Source: an uncultured Agathobaculum sp. (GTDB lineage Bacteria > Bacillota > Clostridia > Oscillospirales > Butyricicoccaceae). Taken from it: a DNA stretch of 64,000 nt. The stretch lies in the NCBI RefSeq assembly GCF_944380975.1, contig NZ_CALWJK010000001.1, positions 62,001 through 126,000 on the forward strand, read 5' to 3'. Both the position numbers and the translations under genes were made by a program. Numbering within the stretch: position 1 is the stretch's first letter; every line of letters starts with the position of its first letter. Shown here one piece after another: positions 32,167 to 42,006 of this stretch. The notes under the pieces were generated by a model. The model saw only the letters and a list, made by a program, of their open reading frames with translations. It searched no databases and was not told where the DNA came from.

Positions 32167-33570
32167 ATGAAACAGTTTTCGATCGTAATTGCGGGCGGGG
32201 GAAGTACTTATACACCGGATATGCTGGAAATGCTTTGTCTGGTGCGGGAGCATTTTCCGCTGCGCCGTGTCGTTTTATACGACATTGATGCCGAACGGCA
32301 GGAGCATATCGGCCGCTTTGGCGAGATTTTGTTCCGGGAATACTATCCGGAGGTGGATTTTTCGTATACAACCTACGCGGAAACCGCGTTTACCGATATT
32401 GACTTTGCACTGGTGCAGATTCGACCGGGCGGTTTGAAAATGCGCGAATTGGATGAAAAGATCCCGCTCAAGTATGGTGTGATTGGGCAGGAGACCTGCG
32501 GTCCCGGTGGCTTCGCCTACGGCATGCGTTCGGTGCCGGCGATGATCGACTTGGTGCGCGCGATCCGCCGTTATTCGCCTGAAGCGTGGATTCTCAACTA
32601 TTCCAACCCGGCGGCCATTGTGGCTGAGGCGACCAAGCGGGTGTTCCCGGATGATTATCGTCTCATCAATATCTGTGACATGCCAATTTCGATCATGGAT
32701 ATTTTCTGTCCGCTTGCAGGTGGCCGCAAACGCACGGATATCGAGCCGCGGTACTACGGCCTGAACCATTTCGGTTGGTTCACCGCGATGTACGATAAGA
32801 AAACCGGTGAGGATGTCCTGCCGGAGATTCTGGCGAAGCTCAAGCGCGGCAATTGCGACGATGAGCTGGGCTTCTCGGGCAAAAACGACGATTACTGGAA
32901 TTTCACCTTCAAGCATCTCGAAAAGATGGTGCAGGATTTCCCGTTCTCGCTGCCTAATACTTATATGCAGTACTATCTGTATCCCAATACGATGGTTGCG
33001 CACACCGATCCCAACTACACCCGTGCCAACACGGTGATGGATGGACGCGAGAAGCGCGTCAAGGCGTATTGCGACGAGATTGTTGCGCTCGGCAAAATTC
33101 GCGGCACCAAATTCGATATGGATCGCAAATACAGCCAGGGTTCGCATAAAAATGCAGACGGTGAGTTTGAGTCGGCAACGATTGCGCACAACGATGCGCA
33201 CGCAACCTACATCGTCGAGCTGGCCATGAGCATTGCCTACAATCAGGGCGAGATTTTCCTGCTGATGACCGAAAACAATGGTATTGTGCCAAACCTCTCG
33301 GATGGGATGATGCTTGAGGTTGCCTGCCGCGTCGGTGCGCGCGGAGCAGAGCCGCTGCGCATTGCGCCGGCTGGCACGTTTGAAAAGGGCCTGCTGGAAA
33401 GTCAGTATGCGTATGAGAAGCTGACCGTGGATGCGGCGCTTGAAGGCTCTTACCAGAAGGCGTTGCAGGCACTGGTCGTCAACCGCACGGTGGTGGATAC
33501 CGATCTGGCTCGTAAGATTTTGGATGAATACATTGCGGTCAATGGGGAGCACTTCCCTGTCTTACAATAA
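32167..33570 (+). CDS. 6-phospho-beta-glucosidase, GH4 family
   Basis: A 467-residue GH4 enzyme. NAD-binding motif GGGSTYTPDML at the N-terminus, metal ligands C170 (NICDMP) and H201 (NHFGW), and the conserved EDA-type stretch NPAAIV. GH4 enzymes cleave 6-phospho-glycosides by an NAD-dependent redox mechanism with Mn2+. Sequence around C170/H201 is of the LicH/CelF type for phospho-beta-glucosides such as cellobiose-6-phosphate. Start at ATG 32167 has AAGGAGG nine bases upstream. It is followed 33 bases later by the IIC gene. Confidence 0.92.
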   Translation: MKQFSIVIAGGGSTYTPDMLEMLCLVREHFPLRRVVLYDIDAERQEHIGRFGEILFREYYPEVDFSYTTYAETAFTDIDFALVQIRPGGLKMRELDEKIPLKYGVIGQETCGPGGFAYGMRSVPAMIDLVRAIRRYSPEAWILNYSNPAAIVAEATKRVFPDDYRLINICDMPISIMDIFCPLAGGRKRTDIEPRYYGLNHFGWFTAMYDKKTGEDVLPEILAKLKRGNCDDELGFSGKNDDYWNFTFKHLEKMVQDFPFSLPNTYMQYYLYPNTMVAHTDPNYTRANTVMDGREKRVKAYCDEIVALGKIRGTKFDMDRKYSQGSHKNADGEFESATIAHNDAHATYIVELAMSIAYNQGEIFLLMTENNGIVPNLSDGMMLEVACRVGARGAEPLRIAPAGTFEKGLLESQYAYEKLTVDAALEGSYQKALQALVVNRTVVDTDLARKILDEYIAVNGEHFPVLQ

Positions 33571-33603
33571 GACCAAGGCAGTTTTCAGCAAGGGGGAAAG
33601 AAA

Positions 33604-34905
33604 ATGAACAAGATAACGGAATTTATGGAAACGCACCTGATGCCGCTGTCGCAGAAGCTGTCCAGCAATAAATATCTGGTTGCGCTGCGCGACGGTCTGA
33701 TGCTGTCCATGCCGCTGCTGATTATCGGCTCAATTGCCATTGTTATCGGTGATTTCCCGGTGCAGGCATTCCATGACTTTATGACCTCGCTCGTGGGCGA
33801 CGTCTGGGGCTCGTGGTGCTGGGATATGGTCAATCCGGCCACAATGGGACTGGTTGCACTGTTTGCGGTGGTTGGCGTATCGCATTCGCTGGCGTCGGAA
33901 GAGGGGGTCGAACCGCTGCCCGCAGTCGCCATTTCCATTTCGGCCTATTTCCTGCTGCTCCAGCAGATGGAAGAGGGCGGCTATGCTGCTTCCAGCTTTG
34001 AGGCGAGTGGTTTGTTTACCGCAATGCTGACCGCGCTGCTTGCAACCAAGCTGTATGCGGTTCTGCTCAAGAAAAACCTGAAGATCAAAATGCCGGAATC
34101 CGTACCGAGCTTTGTCTCGCGTCAGTTTGAAGCGCTCATTCCGGCAACGATCATTGTGATTTTGTTCCTCGCGATCCGTTTGGTGTTTGCGGCAACGCCA
34201 TTCGGCACGGTGACGAACTTCATCGTCACGGTGATTCAGATGCCGTTGACCAACATCGGTACAACGCTCATCGGTACGTTGTTTATCACCATCCTCAACT
34301 CGATTTTGTGGTTCTTCGGTATTCATGGCACGGCGGTTATCGACTCGTTCATGGGCCCGCTGTGGTATGCGGCGCGTTTTGCCAATCTGGATGCATTCAA
34401 TGTGGCGGCGGATGCAGTTCGTCCGTACATCGTCACGCAGGACTTTGCCAACCATATCATCTTCCTCGGTGGTACGGGCAATACGGTGTCGCTGGCGGCG
34501 ATCATGGCGTTCCGCTGCCGCTCCAAGCGCATCAAGTCGCTGGGTAAGCTCGGCTTGCTGCCCGGTATCTTTAACGTCAACGAGCCGATCATCTTCGGCC
34601 TGCCGATGGTGCTCAATCCGATGATGGCGATTCCGTTCTTCATCGTTCCGCCGGTGACTGTGCTGATTTCGTTCTGCGCCATGTACTTCGGTCTGGTGCC
34701 TTATCCGACCGGCGTTACCGTTCCGTGGACTCTGCCCGCGCCGTTCGGCGGCTGGATGATGTGCGGCGACTGGCGCGGCGGCGTGCTGCAGCTGGTGGTA
34801 ATCGTCATTGGCGGTTTGATCTATTATCCGTTTATTACCGCACTGGATAAGCAGTATCTGGAGGAGGAACAAGCGGTTCCGGCAGAGATTGCGGTAGAAT
34901 CATAA
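33604..34905 (+). CDS. PTS cellobiose/lichenan-type EIIC
   Basis: A 433-residue permease with about ten membrane helices, from MNKITEFMETHLMPLSQKLS through GDGLMLSMPLLIIGSI-like helix and the NEPIIFGLPMVLNPM motif (residues ~325-340) conserved in sugar EIICs. It transports and phosphorylates a beta-disaccharide with the EIIA/EIIB encoded on the opposite strand. It is co-transcribed with the GH4 gene; GGGGG precedes the ATG. Confidence 0.93.
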   Translation: MNKITEFMETHLMPLSQKLSSNKYLVALRDGLMLSMPLLIIGSIAIVIGDFPVQAFHDFMTSLVGDVWGSWCWDMVNPATMGLVALFAVVGVSHSLASEEGVEPLPAVAISISAYFLLLQQMEEGGYAASSFEASGLFTAMLTALLATKLYAVLLKKNLKIKMPESVPSFVSRQFEALIPATIIVILFLAIRLVFAATPFGTVTNFIVTVIQMPLTNIGTTLIGTLFITILNSILWFFGIHGTAVIDSFMGPLWYAARFANLDAFNVAADAVRPYIVTQDFANHIIFLGGTGNTVSLAAIMAFRCRSKRIKSLGKLGLLPGIFNVNEPIIFGLPMVLNPMMAIPFFIVPPVTVLISFCAMYFGLVPYPTGVTVPWTLPAPFGGWMMCGDWRGGVLQLVVIVIGGLIYYPFITALDKQYLEEEQAVPAEIAVES

Positions 34906-34953
34906 AAACAGGATGCCGGTAATATTATATACCGGTCAATCGGATGGAGTGGA

Positions 34954-35556
34954 ATGACATTGCAGAAAAAGAAAGAAATGAAGGGTAAAGGCATCCATCC
35001 GCTGCGCCGTTTGGCAGCATATGCGGTGGACTGGTATCTGGCAACAATGGTGTGCGGTGCGCCGCTTCTGCTGGTCAACTCCATGCGTACGGGGATCGCT
35101 GCACTGGACACATCGCTGCCGCCAGATGGCGCGGGATGGCTCTGGGGAACGGTTGCGATCTTGTTGGGTGTACTATATTACTGGCTGGTGCCGCTGCTCT
35201 GGAACGGCCAAACGCCGGGTAAGCGTCTGCTGCGGCTGAAAATCGTGCGCGCGGATAACGGCGAGCCAGTGTCTGCGGACAAACTGCTTCTTCGGCAGGT
35301 GGTCGGTCTGCTGGTGCTGGAAGGCGCGGTGGCATTCCCGAGCCAGCTACTGCGCGAGCTGTTGGCCCGTGCGGCTGGTGAAGGCGCAGCGGATGCAGTG
35401 CGCATCGGTATGGTGGCAATCACCATCGTATCGGTGATGCTGGGCGTGTATACGCCGAGCAGACGCATGCTGCACGACCGGATTTCCGGCACCTGCGAGG
35501 TGCTTTTGCCGGAAACGTCCGCAGTTCACAACGAAAAATCAAACAGCAAGGCGTAA
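34954..35556 (+). CDS. RDD-family membrane protein
   Basis: A 200-residue protein with three or four membrane helices and RDD-type features: HPLRRLAAYAVDWYLATMVC near the start and GQTPGKRLLRLKIVRADNGE in the loop after the second helix. RDD proteins have unclear, sometimes transport-linked, roles. It follows IIC by 48 bases and may be transcribed with it. It ends at a terminator. Confidence 0.75.
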   Translation: MTLQKKKEMKGKGIHPLRRLAAYAVDWYLATMVCGAPLLLVNSMRTGIAALDTSLPPDGAGWLWGTVAILLGVLYYWLVPLLWNGQTPGKRLLRLKIVRADNGEPVSADKLLLRQVVGLLVLEGAVAFPSQLLRELLARAAGEGAADAVRIGMVAITIVSVMLGVYTPSRRMLHDRISGTCEVLLPETSAVHNEKSNSKA

Positions 35557-35562
35557 GTGAGA

Positions 35563-35597
35563 ACAGGCCGGTGTCAGGATAGACACCGGTCTGTTTT
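35563..35597 (+). terminator. Intrinsic terminator
   Basis: ACAGGCCGGTGTC (35563-35575) with GACACCGGTCTGT (35582-35594) and TTTT after it; one G:T pair. Confidence 0.8.
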
Positions 35598-35649
35598 GTC
35601 TGGGAAAAATGGAAAATTCACAGTCTATTCAATTATTTTGGCGTGTGCG

Positions 35650-35658
35650 TGTTATACT
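35650..35658 (+). promoter_or_regulatory. Extended -10 promoter of the amidohydrolase gene
   Basis: TG, one base, TATACT. No strong -35. Confidence 0.4.
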
Positions 35659-35692
35659 GAAACCAAAGGCAACCGGAAAGAGGGAAATGGCT

Positions 35693-37276
35693 ATGAAGAT
35701 GCTGTATTATGGCGGTACGATCCATACCATGGAAGAGAATGGGCAGGCGGAGGCACTGCTGGTGGAAAATGGCGTGATCGCTGCGGTAGGGGATTATGAG
35801 CGTTTACACGCACGCGCCAAAGATGCAGCAGAGATCAATCTGGACGGCCGCGTGCTGCTGCCAGCTTTTATTGACGCACATAGCCACTTTTCCGGTGCGG
35901 CTTATGCGATGCTGCAAGCGCCGCTCGGGGAAACGGTGAACTTTTCCGAAATTGAGGACGCGTTGACGCGCTTTATCGCGAATAATCATATCCCCGACGG
36001 GCAGTGGGTGGTCGGCAAGGGCTATGACCAGAACGCGCTTGCCGAGCAGCAGCATCCGACACGCGAGGTGCTGGATCGCGTATCCGCGCGCCACCCCATT
36101 ATGCTGGTGCATCAGTCTGGACACATGGGCGTGTTTAACACGCTGGCGCTTGAGCTGCTCGGCGTCACGCCGGATACGCCCGCACCGGAGGGTGGGGCCA
36201 TTGGCAAAGAAACCGGTCAGCTGACCGGTTATATGGAGGAAAACGCCTTTTTGCAGTACCAGCAGAAGGTTCCCGCACCCGATCTGGCGGATTTGCTGGA
36301 TGCCTGCCGACGGGCGCAGCAGCTCTATGCTTCTTATGGTATCGCAACTGTGCAGGAGGGCATGATGCCGGAAAGCCTGGTCGGGCTGTATCAGGCGCTG
36401 CTGGCGCACCGGCTGCTCGAACTTGACGTGATTGCCTATCCGGGCGTGGATGTGCTGGACGATATCTGCGACGCATTCCCGGAAGCGGTGCGGCGGTATG
36501 ACCGGCATTTCAAGCTAGGCGGCTGCAAGATGTTTCTGGATGGATCGCCGCAGGGGCGCACGGCATGGATGCGCGCGCCCTATCAAGACGCGGCGGACGG
36601 CTACTGCGGCTATCCCACCATGACGGACGAAGCGTTGCGGCAGGCGCTGACGACGGCTTACCGGAGCGGTATGCAGCCGCTGGCGCACTGCAACGGGGAT
36701 GCCGCCGCGGCACAGTATCTTGCTGCCATTGCAGCGGCAGAGAAGAAACGTTCGGACTTTCGTGACTTGCGGCCGGTGATGATCCATGCGCAGCTATTGG
36801 CGCGCGATCAAATGGATGAAGTGGCGCGGCTGGGCGTGATCCCGTCGTTCTTTATCGCGCATATTCATCAGTGGGGTGATGTGCATATACGTAATTTTGG
36901 AATGGAGCGCGCCTCGCGCATCAGTGCGGCGGGTTCTGCGCTTGCGCGTGGTATCCCCTTTACGTTCCATCAGGATACGCCCGTCCTGCCGCCTGATATG
37001 CTGCACACGATCTGGTGCGCGGTGCAGCGCGAGACTAAAGACGGCGTGACGTTGGGTGCGGATGAGCGTATTCCGGTTAAGGATGCGCTGCGCGCGGTGA
37101 CGGTCAATGCGGCGCGGCAATATTTTGAGGAAGCGCGAAAAGGCTCGCTGCGGCCGGGCAAAACTGCCGATCTGGTGCTGCTGGACGCCGACCCGCTTAC
37201 CGTGTCTGCTGACAAGCTGCGGGACATCCGCGTGCTCGAAACGGTCAAGGCAGGAGAAACCGTGTTCCGCGCATAA
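35693..37276 (+). CDS. Amidohydrolase, YtcJ/ExoE-type
   Basis: A 527-residue metal-dependent hydrolase: small N-terminal beta domain, DAHSH metal motif near residue 60 (FIDAHSHFSG), long TIM barrel with KMFLDGSPQG, MIHAQLL and FHQDTPVLPPDML, and a C-terminal LRPGKTADLVLLDADPL segment. Substrate is unknown in this YtcJ-like group. ATG 35693 is chosen for its spacing to AGAGGG; an ATG two codons upstream is too close to it. A separate transcription unit. Confidence 0.88.
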   Translation: MKMLYYGGTIHTMEENGQAEALLVENGVIAAVGDYERLHARAKDAAEINLDGRVLLPAFIDAHSHFSGAAYAMLQAPLGETVNFSEIEDALTRFIANNHIPDGQWVVGKGYDQNALAEQQHPTREVLDRVSARHPIMLVHQSGHMGVFNTLALELLGVTPDTPAPEGGAIGKETGQLTGYMEENAFLQYQQKVPAPDLADLLDACRRAQQLYASYGIATVQEGMMPESLVGLYQALLAHRLLELDVIAYPGVDVLDDICDAFPEAVRRYDRHFKLGGCKMFLDGSPQGRTAWMRAPYQDAADGYCGYPTMTDEALRQALTTAYRSGMQPLAHCNGDAAAAQYLAAIAAAEKKRSDFRDLRPVMIHAQLLARDQMDEVARLGVIPSFFIAHIHQWGDVHIRNFGMERASRISAAGSALARGIPFTFHQDTPVLPPDMLHTIWCAVQRETKDGVTLGADERIPVKDALRAVTVNAARQYFEEARKGSLRPGKTADLVLLDADPLTVSADKLRDIRVLETVKAGETVFRA

Positions 37277-37371
37277 GCGTCAAAAATCCCTTGCCTTTCG
37301 CCTGCGGGATGCCGTATACTAAGACGGAAGATCATCGGCCCGCACAGGGCGCAGAACAGGAGAGAAGCAAC

Positions 37372-38622
37372 ATGAATATCACCAAGGGCGATGTGCTCGA
37401 GCTGCGCCGCCGCTTGAAAAAGACCGAATGCACCTTCGGACGCATGTGCGGCTGTTATGTCAACAGCGGCAAGCAGGTGGTGCTTAAATTCAGCGAATCC
37501 TTTTCCGAACTGGAAGAGGACGAGTTTTATAAATATCTGGAGATTGCTAAGAAAACGCTGTCCGGTACGCTGGGCAGCAATCTGCTCGAACTGGAGTTTG
37601 ACCGCAGCGAATCTGCGGCAGAGCATCAGAAGTATCTGCTCGCGCTCAAAGAGAGCAAGTTGGGGAATGAGGAATTGCTTGATCGGCTGTACGAGCAGAT
37701 CATCGCGGAGTATGCGTATCCGGGCAACTATCTGATTTTGGTATATCATGATATTTACGATGTACCATCTAAGGCGACCTCAGGTGAGGAGCAGGACGAA
37801 TCCGAGGAGATTTACGAGTACATACTTTGTGCCATCTGTCCGGTCGAGCTGTCCAAGCCTGCGCTTGGCTACCGTGAGGACGAAAACCGCATCGGCGCGC
37901 GCGTGCGCGACTGGGTGGTCGGTCTGCCTGATCTGGGCTTTGTTTATCCGGCGTTTGCAAACCGCGGCAGCGATGTCAACGCTGTGATGTATTATGTCAA
38001 AACCGGCAAAAGCTCACACCCGGAACTGGTCGAGCAGGTGCTCGGCTGCGTGCCGCAGCGTACGGCGGCGGAGGACAAGCAGGCATTCCGGAGCGTGGTG
38101 CTGGACGCCTTCGGAGAGGATGAGGAGCAGGCGGATGCCGCCTTTTTCCAGATCCAGAAAACCATCAGCGGTATGGTGGCCGAGCGGGAAGAGGACGAGT
38201 CCCTGCCGCCGGTCAGCCTGACGGCGGAAACGCTGTCCGGTCTCGCCACCGAAGCGGAGGTGCCGGAAAAGGTGCGCGAATTGATGGAAAAAAGCTATAC
38301 GCATGTGTTCGGCGATACGCCGCCGGTGGCGGATAATGTGCTGGACAGTAAACTGGTCGAGGAAGGCACAGCCCGTGCCCATACCGCGGCGCTCGAGCAG
38401 AAGGTAGCGGTTTTGCAGCAGGAGCTGGCCGCGCAGGCGGCGCAGCGTGTCGATGCGGAGGATGATGCGCCGTGGCGCGAGGATGCAGAAATCGAGCTGC
38501 ATGTGCCGCAGGAACGCGCAAGCCGCATCCGTGCGGACGTGGTGGATGGGCAGAAGTGTCTGCTCATTCCGCTTGAGGAAGGCGAGCATGCCCGCATCAA
38601 CGGTGTGGAGCAGCCGCTGTAA
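37372..38622 (+). CDS. DUF4317 family protein
   Basis: A 416-residue soluble protein. The start MNITKGDVLELRRRLKKTEC and the stretch RMCGCYVNSGKQVVLKFSES match the DUF4317 family of Firmicutes, which is without known function. C-terminal third is acidic and coiled-coil-like (LEQKVAVLQQELAAQAAQRV). ATG 37372 follows AGGAGAG. It is a single gene with a terminator after it. Confidence 0.82.
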   Translation: MNITKGDVLELRRRLKKTECTFGRMCGCYVNSGKQVVLKFSESFSELEEDEFYKYLEIAKKTLSGTLGSNLLELEFDRSESAAEHQKYLLALKESKLGNEELLDRLYEQIIAEYAYPGNYLILVYHDIYDVPSKATSGEEQDESEEIYEYILCAICPVELSKPALGYREDENRIGARVRDWVVGLPDLGFVYPAFANRGSDVNAVMYYVKTGKSSHPELVEQVLGCVPQRTAAEDKQAFRSVVLDAFGEDEEQADAAFFQIQKTISGMVAEREEDESLPPVSLTAETLSGLATEAEVPEKVRELMEKSYTHVFGDTPPVADNVLDSKLVEEGTARAHTAALEQKVAVLQQELAAQAAQRVDAEDDAPWREDAEIELHVPQERASRIRADVVDGQKCLLIPLEEGEHARINGVEQPL

Positions 38623-38642
38623 TTTTCCCAAAATGCACAGAG

Positions 38643-38667
38643 GACGGGGTGAAGACCCCGTCTTTTT
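38643..38667 (+). terminator. Intrinsic terminator
   Basis: GACGGGGT, loop GAAG, ACCCCGTC and five Ts. Confidence 0.85.
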
Positions 38668-38719
38668 GCATATAAATGGGAAAAAGAAGGCACATTTTCC
38701 GTTTTTTAAGCGGATAACA

Positions 38720-38749
38720 TTGAATGTGGTGGGGAAAGTGTGCTATAAT
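38720..38749 (+). promoter_or_regulatory. Promoter of rlmB
   Basis: TTGAAT, 18 bases, TATAAT with TG one base upstream. Confidence 0.65.
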
Positions 38750-38782
38750 GCCAATATCTAAGGTTTTTTGGAGCGTAGGAAT

Positions 38783-39556
38783 ATGGCTGATATAAAAAAC
38801 AAACGCCGTCCCCCGCGGGAGGACGACGGTACGCTGATCGAGGGCCGCAATGCGGTGCTGGAAACGCTGCGCGCGGGGCGTGCGGTGGACAAGGTTTTTG
38901 TGGCTGAGGGTGCGCGCATTGGTGATGTGGCAGCGGAAGCGCGGCGACATGGCGTGCCGGTGGTCACCTGTGACCGCCGCAAGCTCGATCACATGAGCCC
39001 GACCGGCAACCACCAAGGTGTGATCGCACAGGCGGCAGCACAGGAATACGTTTCGCTCGACGATATTTTCCGCGTGGCGGAAGAGCGCGGTGAGGTGCCG
39101 CTGATTGTGGTATGTGACGGTATCGAAGATCCGCATAATCTGGGCGCGATCATCCGCTCGGCGGAAACGGCAGGCGCGCATGGTGTGATTATCCCCAAGC
39201 GCCGCGCGGTCGGTCTGACAGCGGCGGTAGCGCGTGCGGCGGCAGGCGCGTTGGCCTATGTAGGCGTGCACAAGGCGAACAACCTTGCCGCCACGCTTGA
39301 CGAGATGAAGGAGCGCGGCGTATGGCTATTCGGTGCGGAGGCCGATGGTACGGTTGGGCTGTATGAGGCGGCGTTTGACCGTCCCACAGCGATCGTGATC
39401 GGTTCGGAAGGACAGGGCCTCAGCCGTCTGACGAGAGACAAATGTGATTACATTGTCAGCATTCCGATGCGCGGCCGGGTCAATTCGCTGAATGCATCCA
39501 ATGCGGCGGCAGTGCTGCTGTTTGAAGCGGTGCGCCGTCGGACGCAGGCCGATTAA
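38783..39556 (+). CDS. rlmB: 23S rRNA (guanosine-2'-O)-methyltransferase RlmB/TrmH-type
   Basis: A 257-residue SPOUT enzyme. An N-terminal substrate-binding domain (LIEGRNAVLETLRAGRAVDK) leads to the knotted catalytic domain with VVCDGIEDPHNLGAIIRSAE (motif 1), IVIGSEGQGLSRL (motif 2) and IPMRGRVNSLNASNAAAVLL (motif 3). It places a ribose methyl in 23S rRNA (G2251 type) or possibly in tRNA. ATG 38783 has GGAG nine bases upstream. It is transcribed with the large membrane protein that follows. Confidence 0.9.
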   Translation: MADIKNKRRPPREDDGTLIEGRNAVLETLRAGRAVDKVFVAEGARIGDVAAEARRHGVPVVTCDRRKLDHMSPTGNHQGVIAQAAAQEYVSLDDIFRVAEERGEVPLIVVCDGIEDPHNLGAIIRSAETAGAHGVIIPKRRAVGLTAAVARAAAGALAYVGVHKANNLAATLDEMKERGVWLFGAEADGTVGLYEAAFDRPTAIVIGSEGQGLSRLTRDKCDYIVSIPMRGRVNSLNASNAAAVLLFEAVRRRTQAD

Positions 39557-39577
39557 AGGAGGCAAACGGATAAGGAT

Positions 39578-41902
39578 ATGGACAGAAAAGACGAAACCAT
39601 GAATCTGGAAGCGATCAAGGCAATGCTCAGTGACGTACCGGATGGGGATGAGTTCGATCTGGATTCGATTATCGCTGAGGTAGAGGGCGGCACGCCGGCG
39701 CCATCGCGCCATGTGCCCCGCTCTGAGCCAGTGACTTTCCGAGCGGCACCGGAGCAACCGGCACCCAAAGCAGAGCCACCTAAGGCAGCGCCGCGGGTAC
39801 ATGTGCCGGAGCCGGAAGTGCCGAAGGCAGTGCCGGTACAGGCGGCAGCGGCTGCACCGCAGACGGCGCCGCGTACCGCACCGAAAAAGCGTGCGCCGCG
39901 CAGGGGCGAATCCGAAGAGGAGCAAATTCCCGATCTGACCGCTTTTGAGGAAACGGAGCAGGATGAGCGCGCGGCGCGCATTGCAGCGCGCGAAGCCAAA
40001 GCAGCCGCTCGTCAGGAAAAAGCAGCTGCCAAGGCAGCAGCCCGGCAGGCGAAGCGAGAAGCAAAGCTGGCAGCCAAGCAGGCTGCGGAAGCCGAAGAGG
40101 AATTTGATGATATTCCGGATCTGCCGGAGGAAGATATACCCGAGGAGACGGCTTCTTCCAAGCATGCAGGGCGCGGCGTGAAAATGACGCGCAAGGAAGC
40201 CCGCGCGGCGCGCATTGCGGCCGAGCAGGCGGAAGAGGAAGAGGAAATCCAATTGCGAGATCCGGCGCAGGCGCAGCGTGCATTCAAGCGGCGCGCGCAG
40301 GGCTTATCCGCGCGTTCGATCGTCGTGCTGATCCTTGCGATTGCTGCGACATATCTCAGTCTTGCGCCCAGCATTGAAGTGCTGCCGATTCCGGTGGCGA
40401 TTGATGTCGTGGAAAATCCGACGATTGGCATCGGCATCTTGCTGCTGCTGCAATTCATCGCACTGTTTGTCGGCATTGATGTGTTCGGCATGGGTTTTTA
40501 CAATTTGCTGCACGGTATGCCGGACCGCGCTTCGCTGGTGTCGTTTGCCATCCTTGCAGCGTTGCTGCACGGGGCGTCTATCATCGTATTTGACAACCAG
40601 TCCGGTGTGCAGATACCGTATCTGGCGGTCAGCATTTTGCTGTTGTATGCGGCCATGCGAGAGGAACGCGGTCGATTTGCCGCGCGTGCCCGCGCGTATC
40701 AGGCGATTTGCTCGGCGGAGCAGCCCGCGGCGATTTACAGCCATTATGATGCGGAGGACGATGCCTGCCGTGCAGTTAAGGGACCGCTGCATGCGGAAAA
40801 AGCATTTCTGACCGAAATGGAGCGTCCTGACACTGTGGACCGCTTCTCCATGATCTATGTACCGGTTGCGCTGGCGGCTTCGATCATTTTTGCCTTGCTG
40901 GCTTCGGTTGGACGTGGGGAGCCGGTGCGTTTCTTCTGGGCGTTTTCCGCTATATTGTCGGTTTCTGCGCCGCTCGGCCTGATTTGTGCATTTGGCGCAA
41001 GCTATAAAAATGTATCCCGCCGTTTGCTGGCTTCTGGCGCGGCGATTGCGGGTGCGCGGCAGGCCAATCTGCTGCGCGGCACAGAAGAAGTCGTGCTGAC
41101 TGAGAACGATCTGTTCCCGTCCGGCTCGATCAGTCTGGAATCGTTGCAGAACATGGGGCGCTTGTCGGATGATAAGGTGCTTGCCTGTGCGGCAGCGCTG
41201 GCGGATGCGGCCGGTTTGGAGCTGGGCCGTGTGCTGACGGATGCCACGCGCGAGCGCTACGGCGTGACGCTGGCGGCACGCAACGTGCAGGAAGTGGAAG
41301 GCGGCCTGACGGGCGACATCGGCACCAGCCGCGTGGTACTGGGTACGGCGGCGCTGATGGTCAAAATGGGTATTCGCATCCCGTCCGGTCAGGGTGAGCA
41401 GGTCTGCTCGTATCTGGTAGTGGATAACGCACTGGCGGGTGTGCTCACGCTGCGCTATCAACCGACCAAGCATACTTACCGCGCTATGCGCATGATACGC
41501 CGTATGCATATGAATGCGGTGTTGGCGGTGCGGGACTTCAATATCTCTCCCGCGATGGTAGAGACAGAGTTCGATTTGCGTCGCGGCTTTGCTGACCAGC
41601 CTGAGCCGGCTGGCGTGACGCGGCTGCTCGATCCGAACTACTCCAATGGAGATGCACCCGCTGCTATTCTGACGCGCGAAGGAGCGGGGGCGTTTGTGCA
41701 GGTGCTGCGCTGTGCAGACAAGCTGGCTGGTGCGGTGCGCTCCGCATTGACGCTGGGTGCATTCGCAGGTGTTTGCGGTATGCTGATCGTTGCGTATCTG
41801 GTATCACAGAATGCAGCGGACGCACTGCCGGTGACAAATTTGTTGCTGTATTTGCTGTTGTGGTATATTCCTGTATTCATTATCACACAGCAAACGCATT
41901 AA
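39578..41902 (+). CDS. P-type ATPase-like membrane protein with a lost catalytic site
   Basis: A 774-residue protein. Residues 1-240 are a cytoplasmic extension rich in Ala, Glu, Lys and Pro with coiled-coil character. About eight membrane helices follow (246-262, 282-300, 318-336, 346-360, 426-442, 452-474, 722-742, 752-770), split 6 + 2 as in P1-type ATPases. Between helices 6 and 7 lie segments that track the P and A/N domains (SAPLGLICAFGASYKN, VVLTENDLFPSG, then VVDNALAGVLTLRYQPTKHT). The phosphorylation motif DKTGT reads T508-E-N-D-L and the GDN hinge reads VRDFN. So it cannot be a working pump. Function unknown, possibly a scaffold. Start codon uncertain (MNLEAIKAML at 39599 is an alternative). 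Confidence 0.6.
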   Translation: MDRKDETMNLEAIKAMLSDVPDGDEFDLDSIIAEVEGGTPAPSRHVPRSEPVTFRAAPEQPAPKAEPPKAAPRVHVPEPEVPKAVPVQAAAAAPQTAPRTAPKKRAPRRGESEEEQIPDLTAFEETEQDERAARIAAREAKAAARQEKAAAKAAARQAKREAKLAAKQAAEAEEEFDDIPDLPEEDIPEETASSKHAGRGVKMTRKEARAARIAAEQAEEEEEIQLRDPAQAQRAFKRRAQGLSARSIVVLILAIAATYLSLAPSIEVLPIPVAIDVVENPTIGIGILLLLQFIALFVGIDVFGMGFYNLLHGMPDRASLVSFAILAALLHGASIIVFDNQSGVQIPYLAVSILLLYAAMREERGRFAARARAYQAICSAEQPAAIYSHYDAEDDACRAVKGPLHAEKAFLTEMERPDTVDRFSMIYVPVALAASIIFALLASVGRGEPVRFFWAFSAILSVSAPLGLICAFGASYKNVSRRLLASGAAIAGARQANLLRGTEEVVLTENDLFPSGSISLESLQNMGRLSDDKVLACAAALADAAGLELGRVLTDATRERYGVTLAARNVQEVEGGLTGDIGTSRVVLGTAALMVKMGIRIPSGQGEQVCSYLVVDNALAGVLTLRYQPTKHTYRAMRMIRRMHMNAVLAVRDFNISPAMVETEFDLRRGFADQPEPAGVTRLLDPNYSNGDAPAAILTREGAGAFVQVLRCADKLAGAVRSALTLGAFAGVCGMLIVAYLVSQNAADALPVTNLLLYLLLWYIPVFIITQQTH

Positions 41903-41907
41903 AACAT

Positions 41908-41947
41908 AAAAAAGCAGGTCTGGATTTTCATCCAGACCTGCTTTTTT
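41908..41947. terminator. Strong bidirectional terminator
   Basis: An 18-bp perfect stem (41908-41925 with 41930-41947), TTTC loop; A-run and T-run are part of the stem. Confidence 0.9.
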
Positions 41948-42006
41948 GCCATACATGGCAATGGGGGAACGTAGGCCGCCTGAGGCGGCAAAAAGAGAGA
42001 GAAGAA

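Noticed and set aside
33730..34872. 380-codon minus-strand frame
   Set aside because: Opposite the EIIC gene; low-complexity His/Gln/Arg composition typical of antisense translation.
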